Positions 44,170 to 54,310 of a stretch of 64,000 nt of DNA are shown here, one piece after another. Source of the stretch: Comamonas testosteroni (GTDB lineage: Bacteria > Pseudomonadota > Gammaproteobacteria > Burkholderiales > Burkholderiaceae_C); assembly GCF_000761245.1 (NCBI RefSeq), contig NZ_AWOR01000046.1, positions 186,001 through 250,000 on the forward strand, read 5' to 3'. The notes under the pieces are model-generated. The model did no database searches and was not told where the DNA came from. It saw only the letters and a list, made by a program, of their open reading frames with translations. Both the position numbers and the translations under genes were made by a program. The first letter of the stretch is position 1. Each line of letters begins with the position of its first letter.

Positions 44170-45069
44170 ATGTCAAAAAACAGCTGGAATCATTGGTGGC
44201 CCGTGTTGGCCGTATTGGGCTCGGTCACTGCACTCGGGCTGGGGACTTCGCTGGCCAAGCAGTTGTTTCCCTTGATTGGTGCCCAGGGTACATCGGCACT
44301 GCGAGTGGGCTTTGCCGCGTTGATTCTGGTGTGCGTCTGGCGGCCCTGGCGCTGGTCGCTCAACCGTCAGCAGGCGCTCGCTCTGCTGGTTTTCGGCATG
44401 GCACTGGGCGGCATGAATCTGATGTTCTACATGGCGCTGCGCGATATTCCGTTTGGCCTGGCCGTGGCCATCGAGTTTTCAGGACCGCTGGCCGTGGCCA
44501 TCTACTATTCACGCCGGGCGCTGGACTTTATCTGGCTGGCGCTGGCGGTTGTCGGCCTGGCCTTGATTCTTCCTCTGGGCGGCAGTGCTTCGGGCCTTAA
44601 CCTGTCACCGGTGGGTATTGCCTGCGCGCTCGGAGCCGCCATCTGCTGGGCCTCCTACATCGTGCTGGGGCGCAGGCTGGGCCATATCCCCAGCGGCCAG
44701 GCCGTCTCTCTGGGCTTGCTGTGCGCGGCGTTGGTGGTGGTGCCGTTTGGTGTGGCCGAGGCTGGAGTCAAGTTGCTGACGCCGTCGATTCTGCTGTTCG
44801 GGCTGATGGTGGCGGCCATCTCCAGTGCCTTGCCTTACTCACTGGAAATGCTGGCTCTGCGCCGTCTGCCGCCTGCTACCTTCGGCATCGCGCTGGCGAC
44901 CGAGCCGGCCATTGCGGCACTGATGGGCATGCTGCTGCTCAGCGAGAACCTGACGGCCACGCAGTGGACCGCCATTGCCTGCATCATGGCTGCGGCCATG
45001 GGTAGTGCCGTGACGCGCCCAGGTACCAAATCGCCTGCGGTGGATGCTTCGGCAGCCACTTCCGGATGA
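44170..45069 (+). CDS. EamA/RhtA-type inner-membrane exporter
   Basis: 299 residues, ten predicted transmembrane helices in two EamA repeats (SLAKQLFPLIGAQGTSALR and YIVLGRRLGHIPSG..). GLAVAIEFSGPLAVAIY and PYSLEMLALRRLPPATFGI are typical of RhtA, a threonine/homoserine exporter. The adjacent divergent Lrp regulator supports amino-acid export. The substrate is not certain. Confidence 0.88.
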   Translation: MSKNSWNHWWPVLAVLGSVTALGLGTSLAKQLFPLIGAQGTSALRVGFAALILVCVWRPWRWSLNRQQALALLVFGMALGGMNLMFYMALRDIPFGLAVAIEFSGPLAVAIYYSRRALDFIWLALAVVGLALILPLGGSASGLNLSPVGIACALGAAICWASYIVLGRRLGHIPSGQAVSLGLLCAALVVVPFGVAEAGVKLLTPSILLFGLMVAAISSALPYSLEMLALRRLPPATFGIALATEPAIAALMGMLLLSENLTATQWTAIACIMAAAMGSAVTRPGTKSPAVDASAATSG

Positions 45070-45532
45070 ATACCCATGCTATGAAAAGAGATGCTGCGAG
45101 CGCTTGCTCATCAATGCTTTGCTGAAATATTTCTAGTGAATAACCCTTGGAATTTAAGCAGCAAGCTCTGTTTTCTGTAGCTGCAATAGTTCGAAACGCT
45201 GTTTGTGCAGCGTTTTTTTTGTCACCCAGATTGCCTGTTAAGCGATGCTCCGATCAGTTTTGCGAGTCGTTGAAATCTTGAATGATGGCAGATAGATAGG
45301 GGGCTTTATTGCTTCCATGAGGACAGACTTCTATGCTCATTTCGAGTCATATTTTTTGACCGATTTTTGCGCTATCCGGTTTGCGGTTTTGGCTGTCGTG
45401 GCTACTGCGTATTTGTAGGAATCTCGGTCTATTCAAATTAGGAGCGAGGTGCTACAACGGACGCACACGGTAACGAATGCCTTGCAACTTTGCGGCACTG
45501 ATTCGAGCCCTGGTGCCGCCACGGGAGGTCAT
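45070..45532. other. Intergenic region before prkA
   Basis: About 460 bases without a gene. It holds the terminator of the EamA gene (45194-45220) and an AT-rich stretch at 45330-45450 that should include the prkA promoter. I cannot assign a sigma-factor consensus with confidence. Confidence 0.5.
45194..45220 (+). terminator. Rho-independent terminator
   Basis: AAACGCTG-TTTGTG-CAGCGTTT hairpin (45194-45214) running into a T tract to 45220, downstream of the EamA exporter. Confidence 0.87.
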
Positions 45533-47455
45533 ATGGATGTCATCAGCAATTCCGCAGCACGCTACGTTCGTCTGCGTGAAGAAGAAATGTCGCTGGACGA
45601 GTACCTTAGCCTTTGCCAGCGTGATCCAATGGCCTACGCCGGAGCCTCGCAGCGCATGCTGTCCGTCATCGGTGAACCCGAAATGGTGGATACCCGCAAC
45701 GATCCTGTGCTGTCGCGTCTGTTTGCCAACAAGGTCATCCGCCGCTACCCCGCGTTTTCTGAGTTCTACGGCATGGAAGATGCCATCGAGCAGGTGGTGA
45801 GCTTCTTTCGCCATGCGGCCCAGGGTCTGGAGGAACGCAAACAGATTCTCTATCTGCTGGGACCTGTTGGCGGCGGTAAAAGCTCGATTGCAGAGCGTCT
45901 CAAATACCTGATGCAAAAGGCCCCGTTCTACGCGCTCAAGGGATCGCCGGTGAACGAGTCGCCACTGGGTTTGTTCGACCCCGTGGAAGACGGTCCGGTG
46001 CTGGAAGATGAGTTCGGCATTCCGCGTCGCAGTCTGCAGCATGTACTCTCGCCCTGGGCCGTCAAGCGGCTGGAGGAGTTCGGCGGAGACATTCGCCAGT
46101 TCCGAGTGGTCAAACGCTACCCCAGCATTCTCAAGCAGATAGGCATTGCCAAGACCGAGCCCGGCGATGAGAACAACCAGGATATTTCCAGCCTGGTGGG
46201 CAAGGTGGACATCCGCAAGCTGGAAAACTTTTCGCAAGACGACACCGACGCCTACAGCTACTCCGGTGGCCTGTGCCTGGCCAATCAGGGGCTGCTGGAG
46301 TTCGTGGAAATGTTCAAGGCTCCGATCAAGGTACTGCACCCCTTGCTGACGGCTACGCAGGAAGGCAATTACAAGGGCACGGAAGGCTTTGGCGCGATTC
46401 CGTTTGACGGCGTGGTGCTGGCACACAGCAATGAAAGCGAATGGAAGGCCTTCCGCAACAACCGCAACAACGAGGCGTTTCTCGATCGTATCTACATTGT
46501 CAAGGTGCCTTACTGCCTGCGCGTGAGCGAGGAAGTCCGCATCTACGAGAAGCTCATCCGGGAGTCTTCGCTGGCCAATGCCATCTGCGCGCCTGGCACG
46601 CTCAAGATGATGGCGCAGTTCTCCGTGCTCACGCGCCTCAAGGAGCCAGAGAACTCCAGCATCTTCAGCAAGATGCAGGTCTATGACGGCGAAAGCCTCA
46701 AGGACACTGATCCGCGCGCCAAGAGCTATCAGGAATACCGTGACTACGCGGGCGTGGACGAGGGCATGGAGGGCATCTCCACCCGCTTTGCCTTCAAGAT
46801 ACTGGCCAAGGTCTTCAATTACGACAGCACCGAAGTGGCGGCCAATCCCGTGCACCTGATGTATGTGCTGGAGCGGCAGATCGAGCGCGAGCAATTTCCG
46901 GCCGAGCTGGAGACCAAGTACATCGGTTTCATCAAGGAATATCTGTCCCAGCGCTATGCCGAGTTCATCGGCAAGGAAATCCAGACTGCCTATCTGGAGA
47001 GCTATAGCGAGTACGGCCAGAACATCTTTGACCGCTACGTCACCTACGCCGATTACTGGATTCAGGACAGTGAATACCGCGACACCGATACCGGCGAGGT
47101 GTTCGATCGCAATGCGCTCAATGCCGAGCTGGAGAAGGTTGAAAAGCCGGCCGGCATTGCGAACCCCAAGGACTTCCGCAACGAGATCGTCAACTTTGTG
47201 CTGCGGGCCAGGGCTAACAATCAGGGCAAGAACCCCAGCTGGACCAGTTACGAGAAGCTGCGCGTGGTGATCGAGAAGAAGATGTTCTCCAACACCGAGG
47301 AGTTGCTGCCGGTCATCAGCTTCAATGCCAAGGCCAGCGCCGAAGATGCGCGCAAGCATGAGGACTTCGTCACTCGCATGGAAGCCAAGGGCTATACGCC
47401 CAAGCAGGTGCGTCTGCTTTGCGAGTGGTATCTGCGCGTGCGCAAGAGCAGCTGA
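45533..47455 (+). CDS. prkA: PrkA family serine protein kinase / AAA+ protein (YeaG)
   Basis: 640 residues, the normal PrkA length. The N-terminal AAA+ PrkA domain has Walker A LLGPVGGGKSS (about 109-119), and a kinase-like C-terminal region follows (about 400-640). GGGAGG precedes the ATG at 45533. PrkA/YeaG acts in nutrient and stress adaptation together with YeaH and SpoVR; the three genes form an operon in many proteobacteria, as here (71 bases to yeaH). Confidence 0.93.
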   Translation: MDVISNSAARYVRLREEEMSLDEYLSLCQRDPMAYAGASQRMLSVIGEPEMVDTRNDPVLSRLFANKVIRRYPAFSEFYGMEDAIEQVVSFFRHAAQGLEERKQILYLLGPVGGGKSSIAERLKYLMQKAPFYALKGSPVNESPLGLFDPVEDGPVLEDEFGIPRRSLQHVLSPWAVKRLEEFGGDIRQFRVVKRYPSILKQIGIAKTEPGDENNQDISSLVGKVDIRKLENFSQDDTDAYSYSGGLCLANQGLLEFVEMFKAPIKVLHPLLTATQEGNYKGTEGFGAIPFDGVVLAHSNESEWKAFRNNRNNEAFLDRIYIVKVPYCLRVSEEVRIYEKLIRESSLANAICAPGTLKMMAQFSVLTRLKEPENSSIFSKMQVYDGESLKDTDPRAKSYQEYRDYAGVDEGMEGISTRFAFKILAKVFNYDSTEVAANPVHLMYVLERQIEREQFPAELETKYIGFIKEYLSQRYAEFIGKEIQTAYLESYSEYGQNIFDRYVTYADYWIQDSEYRDTDTGEVFDRNALNAELEKVEKPAGIANPKDFRNEIVNFVLRARANNQGKNPSWTSYEKLRVVIEKKMFSNTEELLPVISFNAKASAEDARKHEDFVTRMEAKGYTPKQVRLLCEWYLRVRKSS

Positions 47456-47526
47456 CAGTGGTGTCGATGGCCCGGCGTGGCCATCGGCAGGACGGTTGAG
47501 AACAGCCCCTGGAGATGGGAGCACAG

Positions 47527-48795
47527 ATGGCACTGCATATCATCGACCGCAGGCTCGCAGGCAAGAATAAATCGGTGGGCAACCGCGAGCGGTTTGTGCG
47601 GCGTTTCAAAGAGCAGATCGCGGAGGCGGTGCGCAAAGCCGTGTCTGCGCGCGACATCCGCCACATCGATCAGGCGGAAAGCATCACCATTCCGAAAAAA
47701 GACATTCAGGAGCCGGTCTTCAGGCATGGTCAGGGTGGTGTCCGCGATATGGTGCTGCCCGGCAATCGCGAGCATGTGCGCGGTGATCGCATTGCCCGGC
47801 CGCCTGGTGGGGGAGGCGGCTCGGGATCGCAGGCCAGCGATAGCGGTGAGGGGCAGGATGACTTCACTTTCACCTTGACCAAGGAAGAGTTCATGGAGCT
47901 TTTCTTTGAAGATCTGGCCCTGCCGCGCCTGCTGCGCAATCACATCGGCAACACCTTGCAATACAAGACAAGGCGCGCCGGCTACAGCCATGACGGCACG
48001 CCCAGCAATCTGGCGCTGGTGCGCACCATGCGCGGCGCCCTGGGGCGGCGCATTGCGCTGACCAAAGCTCCGCACCGTGAGCTCAAGGTACTGGAAGAAC
48101 AGCTTGAAACTCTGCTGGCGCAGGATGACGGCACCAGTGAGTCAGTAGCCGAGTTGCAACGCCGTATCGATACCTTGCGTGAGCGTATCGGCGCAGTGCC
48201 TTTCCTGGAGCAACTGGATCTGCGCTTTCGCAATCGCAGCAAGGTGCCCGTGCCCAGCAGCCAGGCCGTGATGTTCTGCGTGATGGACGTGTCCGGCTCC
48301 ATGGATCAGGAGCGCAAGGAGCTGGCCAAGCGCTTCTTCATCCTGCTGTATCTGTTTCTCACAAGGCATTACGACAAGATCGAGATTGTTTTCATCCGCC
48401 ACCACACCCAGGCGGCGGAAGTCACCGAAGACGAGTTCTTTCACTCCACGGAAAGCGGCGGCACGGTAGTCAGCAGCGCGCTGGTCCTGCTCGAACAGAT
48501 CATCAGGGCCCGCTACCCGATCAACGACTGGAATATCTATGTCGCCCAGGCCAGCGATGGCGACAACTTCAGCGACGACGGCGGCAAATGCCACAGCCTT
48601 CTGGCCGAAAGAATATTGCCGCTGGTGCGCTACTACGCTTACCTGCAAGTGGTGCTCGAGGAGCAGAGTCTCTGGGAAGAGTACAGCCGCCTGCTGCCGC
48701 TGTTCCCCCATTTCGCCATGCGCAAGGTATCGGCAGCCAACGAGATCTACCCGGTGTTCCGCGATCTCTTCAAGAAGGATGGGGTATCGATATGA
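47527..48795 (+). CDS. yeaH: YeaH/YhbH family protein (VWA-like)
   Basis: 422 residues from the ATG at 47527. N-terminal signature IIDRRLAGKNKSVGNRERFV, a Gly/Ser linker, a central helical region and a C-terminal VWA-like fold with VMDVSGSMDQ (DxSxS metal site). DUF444 family. It is thought to work with PrkA/YeaG in stationary-phase or nitrogen-starvation responses. Its stop overlaps the spoVR start (ATGA). Confidence 0.93.
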   Translation: MALHIIDRRLAGKNKSVGNRERFVRRFKEQIAEAVRKAVSARDIRHIDQAESITIPKKDIQEPVFRHGQGGVRDMVLPGNREHVRGDRIARPPGGGGGSGSQASDSGEGQDDFTFTLTKEEFMELFFEDLALPRLLRNHIGNTLQYKTRRAGYSHDGTPSNLALVRTMRGALGRRIALTKAPHRELKVLEEQLETLLAQDDGTSESVAELQRRIDTLRERIGAVPFLEQLDLRFRNRSKVPVPSSQAVMFCVMDVSGSMDQERKELAKRFFILLYLFLTRHYDKIEIVFIRHHTQAAEVTEDEFFHSTESGGTVVSSALVLLEQIIRARYPINDWNIYVAQASDGDNFSDDGGKCHSLLAERILPLVRYYAYLQVVLEEQSLWEEYSRLLPLFPHFAMRKVSAANEIYPVFRDLFKKDGVSI

Positions 48796-50426
48796 ACCTC
48801 AATCTCTATCCCGTGCTGGATCTCAGCGCCAGCAGAAAGGCCGGAAATTCGCATGCCCAGGGGGAGCCGCGCTTTCGCGATGTGCCGCAGGCACCTTTGA
48901 TGGCGTCCCAGCGACCTGCATCTCCCTTGCCCGACCCCAGCGACTGGACTTTCGAGCTGATCGAACAGTATCACGCGGCGATTGCGGCCACGGCTGAGCG
49001 CTACGGCCTCGATACCTATCCGAATCAGCTGGAGATCATCACTGCCGAACAGATGATGGATGCCTATTCCAGCGTGGGCATGCCGGTCAACTACCGGCAC
49101 TGGAGCTATGGCAAGGAGTTTCTGGCCACGGAGCGCCGCTACCGACGAGGTCATATGGGACTGGCCTATGAGATCGTCATCAATGCCAACCCTTGCATCA
49201 GCTATCTGATGGAGGAGAACAGCACGGCTATGCAGGCCCTGGTGATTGCTCACGCGGCCTATGGGCACAACAGCTTTTTCAAGAACAACTATCTGTTTCG
49301 CATGTGGTCTGACGCGGGCAGCATCATCGACTATCTCGTCTATGCGCGCGACTATGTGGCGCAATGCGAGGAACGCTATGGCTTCGACACTGTGGAGCAG
49401 TTGCTGGACTCCTGCCATGCGCTGTCGAACTTTGGTGTGGACCGCTATTGCCGTCCCTCGCATAAAAGCCTGTCGCGCGAGCGCGCCGAGAGAGAGGCGC
49501 GTGAAGCCTATGTACAGCAACAGGTCAATGTGCTGTGGCGCACCCTTCCAGCACGAAGGGACAAGGACAAGGACAGCACGACGCACGGCAGCGAGCGCTT
49601 TCCCCGAGAGCCCGAAGAGAACATCCTCTATTTCATCGAGAAGAACGCTCCCTTGCTCGAACCCTGGCAACGAGAGATCGTGCGCATCGTGCGCAAGATC
49701 GCGCAGTATTTCTATCCGCAGCGCCAGACTCAGGTGATGAATGAGGGCTGGGCCACCTTCTGGCATTACACATTGCTCAACACTCTGTATGACGAGGGCT
49801 GGCTGACCGATGGCGTGATGCTGGAGTGGCTGTCATCGCATACCAATGTGATCTACCAGCCTCCCGCTGGCCACCGGGCCTTCAGCGGCATCAATCCTTA
49901 TGCGCTGGGCTTTGCCATGTACCGTGATATTCGGCGGATCTGCGAAAAGCCGACCGAGGAAGATCGCCGCTGGTTTCCCGACATGGCCGGTACGCCCTGG
50001 CTGCCGGCGTTGCACCACGCCATGCGCAATTACAAGGACGAGAGCTTTGTCGGCCAGTTTCTGAGCCCGCACCTGATGCGCGACATGCGTTTGTTCTCTT
50101 TGCACGATGACCCTGACGAACGTGATGTGCTGGTCAGTGCCATTCACGACGAAGATGGCTACCGCACGCTGCGCCAGTTGCTGTCTCAGCAATACGACCT
50201 GGGGACGCGCGAGCCCAATATTCAGGCCTGGAGCGTGAATCTGCGCGGCGACCGCAGTCTTACTCTGCGGCATACCCAGTACCAGGGTAGGCCGCTGGCA
50301 GAAGATGCGCAGGAGGTTCTCAAGCATGTGGCTCGCCTGTGGGGATTTGGCGTGCATCTGGAAAGCGTCAACGGCGATGGCGAGACACCGGTTTTGCTGC
50401 ACTCGGTGCCTGCACCCTCGCATTGA
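48792..50426 (+). CDS. spoVR: SpoVR family protein
   Basis: 544 residues. SpoVR hallmarks: YGLDTYPNQLEIITAEQMMD, MPVNYRHWSYGKEF, ANPCISYLMEENSTAMQ, AHAAYGHNSFFKNNY and QVMNEGWATFWHY. The His/Glu-rich motifs suggest a metal site, but activity is unknown. The ATG at 48792 overlaps the yeaH stop, so the trio is one transcript; a bidirectional terminator follows at 50493. Confidence 0.94.
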   Translation: MNLNLYPVLDLSASRKAGNSHAQGEPRFRDVPQAPLMASQRPASPLPDPSDWTFELIEQYHAAIAATAERYGLDTYPNQLEIITAEQMMDAYSSVGMPVNYRHWSYGKEFLATERRYRRGHMGLAYEIVINANPCISYLMEENSTAMQALVIAHAAYGHNSFFKNNYLFRMWSDAGSIIDYLVYARDYVAQCEERYGFDTVEQLLDSCHALSNFGVDRYCRPSHKSLSRERAEREAREAYVQQQVNVLWRTLPARRDKDKDSTTHGSERFPREPEENILYFIEKNAPLLEPWQREIVRIVRKIAQYFYPQRQTQVMNEGWATFWHYTLLNTLYDEGWLTDGVMLEWLSSHTNVIYQPPAGHRAFSGINPYALGFAMYRDIRRICEKPTEEDRRWFPDMAGTPWLPALHHAMRNYKDESFVGQFLSPHLMRDMRLFSLHDDPDERDVLVSAIHDEDGYRTLRQLLSQQYDLGTREPNIQAWSVNLRGDRSLTLRHTQYQGRPLAEDAQEVLKHVARLWGFGVHLESVNGDGETPVLLHSVPAPSH

Positions 50427-50492
50427 GAAATCTCAAGTGAGAATTGCTTTAAACCATTGCCTGTAAAGCGCTATAAGCTATTAAATAAAAAG

Positions 50493-50520
50493 AAAAAGCG
50501 CTGCAAAAGCAGCGCTTTTT
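50493..50520. terminator. Bidirectional Rho-independent terminator
   Basis: AAAAAGCGCTGC-AAAA-GCAGCGCTTTTT is a perfect inverted repeat with A and T tracts on both sides. It can end spoVR (plus) and metQ (minus), which converge here. Confidence 0.9.
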
Positions 50521-50667
50521 TCTGGGTCAGGTCGTCAAGTGTGGTCGGCGGCCGGTTCTGTCCGGCCCGGGACCACAGCAGGAGCCTGTGCCCATCTCAC
50601 CTTTCGCAGCGCGGCCGTCACCTCCTGTCGAGGAGGGGAGCGCCTACGCTTATAAGGCCTTTGCGAA

Positions 50668-51453
50668 TCAGAACGCAGGAACCACGGCGCCCTTGTACTT
50701 TTCCTGGATGAACTTCTTGGTGTCTGCAGAGTGCAGAGCGCTCATCAGCTTGGCAATGTCGGCGCCGTTGGCGCGATCCTTGCGGGCCACCACGATATTG
50801 GTGTAGGGCGAATCGGCACCTTCGATGAACAGGGCATCCTTGGTGGGGTTGAGCTTGGCTTCGATTGCGTAGTTGGTGTTGATCAGGGCCAGGTCGACAT
50901 CAGCCAGGGCGCGGGGCAGCAAAGGCGCTTCCAGTTCCTTGAACTTCAGCTTCTTGGGGTTCTTGACGACGTCCAGAGCAGTAGGGGTCAGGCTCTTGGG
51001 ATCCTTGAGCTCGATCAGGCCATGCTTGGCCAGCAGAATCAGTGCACGGCCGCCGTTGGAGGGGTCGTTGGGAATGGCCACGGTAGCGCCATTCTTCAGA
51101 TCCTTGATGTTCTTGATCTTGCTGGAGTAGCCACCGAAGGGCTCGACATGAACCTTGCCGTTGGGTACAGCCACCAGCGAGGTCTTGCGGTCCTTGTTGT
51201 AGCTGTCCAGATAGGGCTGATGCTGGAAGAAGTTGGCATCCAGCTGCTTGTCTTCCACGGCGGCGTTGGGCTGCACGTAGTCGCTGAACTCCTTGATTTC
51301 CAGATCAATGCCCTGAGCCTTCAGTGCGGGCTTGATGTGATTGAGGATTTCGGCGTGAGGAACGGCCGTGGCGCCTACCTTGAGCACGTCAGCAGCCTGG
51401 GCCGACAGCGCCAGAGTGGCAATAGCGATAGCAGAGAGAGCTTTCTTCAACAT
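50668..51453 (-). CDS. metQ: MetQ/NlpA family substrate-binding protein
   Basis: 261 residues. A signal peptide ends at ALSAQA-ADVLKVGAT; there is no lipobox Cys, so it is probably periplasmic and soluble, unlike E. coli MetQ. The family motif TAVPHAEILNHIKPALKAQG and the ligand-loop segment IPNDPSNGGRALILLAKHGL are typical of D/L-methionine binding. No metN or metI gene is adjacent in the window. AGAAGG precedes the ATG. Confidence 0.9.
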   Translation of the reverse strand: MLKKALSAIAIATLALSAQAADVLKVGATAVPHAEILNHIKPALKAQGIDLEIKEFSDYVQPNAAVEDKQLDANFFQHQPYLDSYNKDRKTSLVAVPNGKVHVEPFGGYSSKIKNIKDLKNGATVAIPNDPSNGGRALILLAKHGLIELKDPKSLTPTALDVVKNPKKLKFKELEAPLLPRALADVDLALINTNYAIEAKLNPTKDALFIEGADSPYTNIVVARKDRANGADIAKLMSALHSADTKKFIQEKYKGAVVPAF

Positions 51454-51620
51454 TGGTTCTGACCTTCTTCAGCAAGTTGCAATAAATTCCGGGCCTCATC
51501 TGGACCGCAGCGAACTAAGGTGCATAGTCTAGTGCCGTGTACAGACGTCTGCAGGACATTTTTCTTATTTGGTTATAAGAGCGTCGTTTTTTATACAAAA
51601 TCTGATTCCGATTGAATGCC

Positions 51621-51860
51621 ATGAATCCCGAAATGCTGGAGCGCCTGGTCCGCGTGCCTATGCCTTATGGCAAGTACAAGGGCCGTTTGATTGCCGATCT
51701 GCCAGGCAACTACCTCAACTGGTTTGCCCGCGAGGGCTTTCCCAAAGGCGAGATCGGTCAGTTGCTGGCCTTGATGCAGGAGCTCGACCACAACGGACTC
51801 AGCGGTTTGCTGGAGCCCATTCGCAAGGCTGCAGGGCTGCCGCCAAGAGCACAGGAATAG
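51621..51860 (+). CDS. DUF3820 family protein
   Basis: 79 residues from the ATG at 51621. MPYGKYKGRLIADLPGNYLNW matches DUF3820 (written as MPYGKYKGRLIAD, LPGNYLNW), a small family related to putative quorum-sensing or nuclease-like proteins of unknown role. It is divergent from metQ across about 170 AT-rich bases. Confidence 0.82.
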   Translation: MNPEMLERLVRVPMPYGKYKGRLIADLPGNYLNWFAREGFPKGEIGQLLALMQELDHNGLSGLLEPIRKAAGLPPRAQE

Positions 51861-52083
51861 CCAAGAGAGAGGGCTGGCTTCAGTCGGCCAGATGAATATG
51901 CGGCATGTGGGCCTGCAAAAGCCCTGGCAGTTTGCCTTTGGTCGGACTCAGGTGGCTGGCCTTTGGGCTTGGCTGACGGCGGCCTGGCCGCGAGTCTCCA
52001 AAATGCCCGGCTTCGGCCCCGAAGGCGTTGTCAATCCTCGGCTCTGGACATATACAGATGCAGCTGCTCGCAGGGGGACGCTC

Positions 52084-53913
52084 TCAAGCCTCGGAGTCTT
52101 GCGGGAGGTCCGAATGCTGAACAATGCGTCCCTTGCCCGCATGTTTGGCTGAGTACATGGCCTCGTCCGCGCTCTGCATCAGGTTGGCCGAGGAGCTACC
52201 TGTGGTGCTGATGGAGATACCGATGCTGCTGCCCACTTGCACCATCACTCCACCATTCAGCGCAATGGGCTGGCGCACGGCTTCCATGCAGCGCTTCATG
52301 ACAGACATGGCCTCATCGGAAGTGCGCAAGCCGGATAGCAGCACCACAAACTCATCGCCGCCCAGGCGGGCAACGCAGTCGCCGGCACGAGCATGAGCCG
52401 TCAGTCGGGCAGCTACCACACGTAAAACCTCGTCGCCTGCGTCGTGACCCTGGGTGTCGTTGACCTGTTTGAAACCATCCAGGTCCATGAAGCACACGGC
52501 AAGCATCTGGCCGTCAGCCAGCTCCTGGTTCAGCGTTTCTTCAAGTGCTCGTCGGTTCGCCAGACCCGTCAGAGCGTCATGGTTGGCAAGGTGATTGGCG
52601 GCTTGTTCGCCTCGCTTGAGGGCGTCGATGTCCACCAGAATCCATAGCGACTCTTCGGCATTCAGCAGTGTTCCGGATGCATCCACCCACAAAAGCTTGC
52701 CCTCGGCATTCTGCACCTGGAACTGCGCGTGAAATTTGCCCCGAGCCAGCAAAGAGCCATAGGCTTTTTCGCCGATACGCCTGTAGGAGGCTTCGTCCGG
52801 GTAAAGCATGCGCGTGGATGCGCCCTGCAGTGCAGCTGTTGGCTGCTTGAGCAGACGGCGCATGGCGGGGTTGGTCCAGACGATCTTGCGCTCGCGCAGG
52901 CGAGCCATGCCGATCAGGTCATTGTTGATGACCAGCTCCTGCTCTTTGCGGATGCGGCGTTCACGCTGCTGCAGCCGGTACAGTGCCACCGAACCCAAAG
53001 CAATCAGGGCAATGCACAAGCCGGCGAGACCCCATGCACGCCAAGCTGAGGCGCGCCACATGGCCATATAGGCCTCCGTACCCAGCCCGGTAAATACCGT
53101 CAGAGGATATCCAGGCAGCCGATGGTAGGCCGTGATGCGCTCCACGCCATCGATCAGGGTCGGTGTGATGTACCAGCCTTCCTCGCTGTTGCGGCTGATG
53201 GCCTGCTGATATTCAGACGAGACAGCGGCCTTGCCGATACCCGCGTCGGCATCCTGGCTTGCAGCCGGATAGCGCGCTACCAGCAGTGCCTGATCGGTGC
53301 GCAATGCCATGGCGCTGCTCGTGCCGAACGACTGGCGCTGGAATAGCTGGTGAAAATGCTCGGCCGCGACAATGGCATAGACGATGCCCTGGAACTGGCC
53401 GCCCTCGGCCTGAAGACGCCTTGCCAGCACGATGGACCATTTTCCGAAGGAGTGGCTGATCAAAGGCTCAGACACCACCATTCGGTCTGTTTCGCGGGCT
53501 TGAGCGAAATAGGCGCGTTCCGCCACTGAAAATGGCACATCAATTTCGCTGGGAGTGATGAGTACCTCGCCTGCACTGTTTGTGATGCGCAGGGCGGTGA
53601 CAAAAGGAATCAGGGCACGCTGCTCCTGCAGCATTTCATACAGGGCAGAGTTGGCGGCGGGCAGACCGTCAGAGCTGCGTGCACGATAACGGCTGGCAAT
53701 CGCCGACAAGGCGTTCTCGACCAGTCTTACCTCGGCAGCCAGTTCCAGGCTCAGGCTGCGTGCCTGGTGTCGGGTGACGGCCACTCCCAGCTCCATGTCC
53801 GCGCGGTAATTGGCATGCACGCCCAGCCAGGTGGCAAAGCACAGCAGGGCGGCCACCAGCAGGTTGCCGAGCACGATGCGACGCAAAAGCCGTTGAGGAT
53901 GAAAGCCTGTCAT
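52084..53913 (-). CDS. Membrane-bound sensor diguanylate cyclase
   Basis: 609 residues from the ATG at 53913. A transmembrane helix (about 12-32), a periplasmic dCache-like sensor (about 33-290), a second helix (about 300-320), a PAS-like domain (about 330-440, DLIGMARLRERKIVWTNPAM) and a GGDEF domain with intact GGDEF. The RAGD tetrad five residues before it is an RxxD I-site, so product inhibition is expected. It makes c-di-GMP in response to an external signal that cannot be read. Monocistronic. Confidence 0.92.
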   Translation of the reverse strand: MTGFHPQRLLRRIVLGNLLVAALLCFATWLGVHANYRADMELGVAVTRHQARSLSLELAAEVRLVENALSAIASRYRARSSDGLPAANSALYEMLQEQRALIPFVTALRITNSAGEVLITPSEIDVPFSVAERAYFAQARETDRMVVSEPLISHSFGKWSIVLARRLQAEGGQFQGIVYAIVAAEHFHQLFQRQSFGTSSAMALRTDQALLVARYPAASQDADAGIGKAAVSSEYQQAISRNSEEGWYITPTLIDGVERITAYHRLPGYPLTVFTGLGTEAYMAMWRASAWRAWGLAGLCIALIALGSVALYRLQQRERRIRKEQELVINNDLIGMARLRERKIVWTNPAMRRLLKQPTAALQGASTRMLYPDEASYRRIGEKAYGSLLARGKFHAQFQVQNAEGKLLWVDASGTLLNAEESLWILVDIDALKRGEQAANHLANHDALTGLANRRALEETLNQELADGQMLAVCFMDLDGFKQVNDTQGHDAGDEVLRVVAARLTAHARAGDCVARLGGDEFVVLLSGLRTSDEAMSVMKRCMEAVRQPIALNGGVMVQVGSSIGISISTTGSSSANLMQSADEAMYSAKHAGKGRIVQHSDLPQDSEA

Positions 53914-54255
53914 CTTGATTCTTGAGTTCCCTGATTGGCAGCCCGGGCCGCAAGCGACGCGGTCACCGGCCCAGTAAAACATCGCCGATCTCGGCAGTGC
54001 AATAGTCATCGGAAAGTCTATCGGAGGCAGCGGCTCGCAACCGTGGGCCGCAGCCGCGCCCGATCATTGTTTGCCTTTTGCCACACCATCCGGTTGCCGC
54101 GATCTCTGGGCAAGCCCGGCCGAGGGCAGGGCTTGCGCACAGCGATCTCTGCGCGGCGCTTGCGATCCTTGTGCTTCCAGGCGTCCGGCCTCGGCGCGCC
54201 GGGCTGGATGGCAGAGCCCGGTCCCTGCGGAAATAGTGACGCCTTTGCTTACATT

Positions 54256-54274
54256 GAAAATGAGAATTGATATC
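54256..54274. promoter_or_regulatory. Probable Fur box
   Basis: GAAAATGAGAATTGATATC matches 14 of 19 positions of GATAATGATAATCATTATC. It lies about 37 bases upstream of the ECF sigma factor start, as expected for iron repression of a FecIR-type operon. Confidence 0.72.
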
Positions 54275-54310
54275 ATTTGAGTTTCGCCCGAGCTTTATCT
54301 CCATCGCACC

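Noticed and set aside
45452-47533. 693-codon minus-strand open frame opposite prkA
   Set aside because: GC-rich codon structure of prkA leaves the antisense frame open; PrkA motifs are on the plus strand.
51454-51620. SAM or other methionine riboswitch before metQ
   Set aside because: The short AT-rich gap shows none of the conserved elements of known SAM aptamers.
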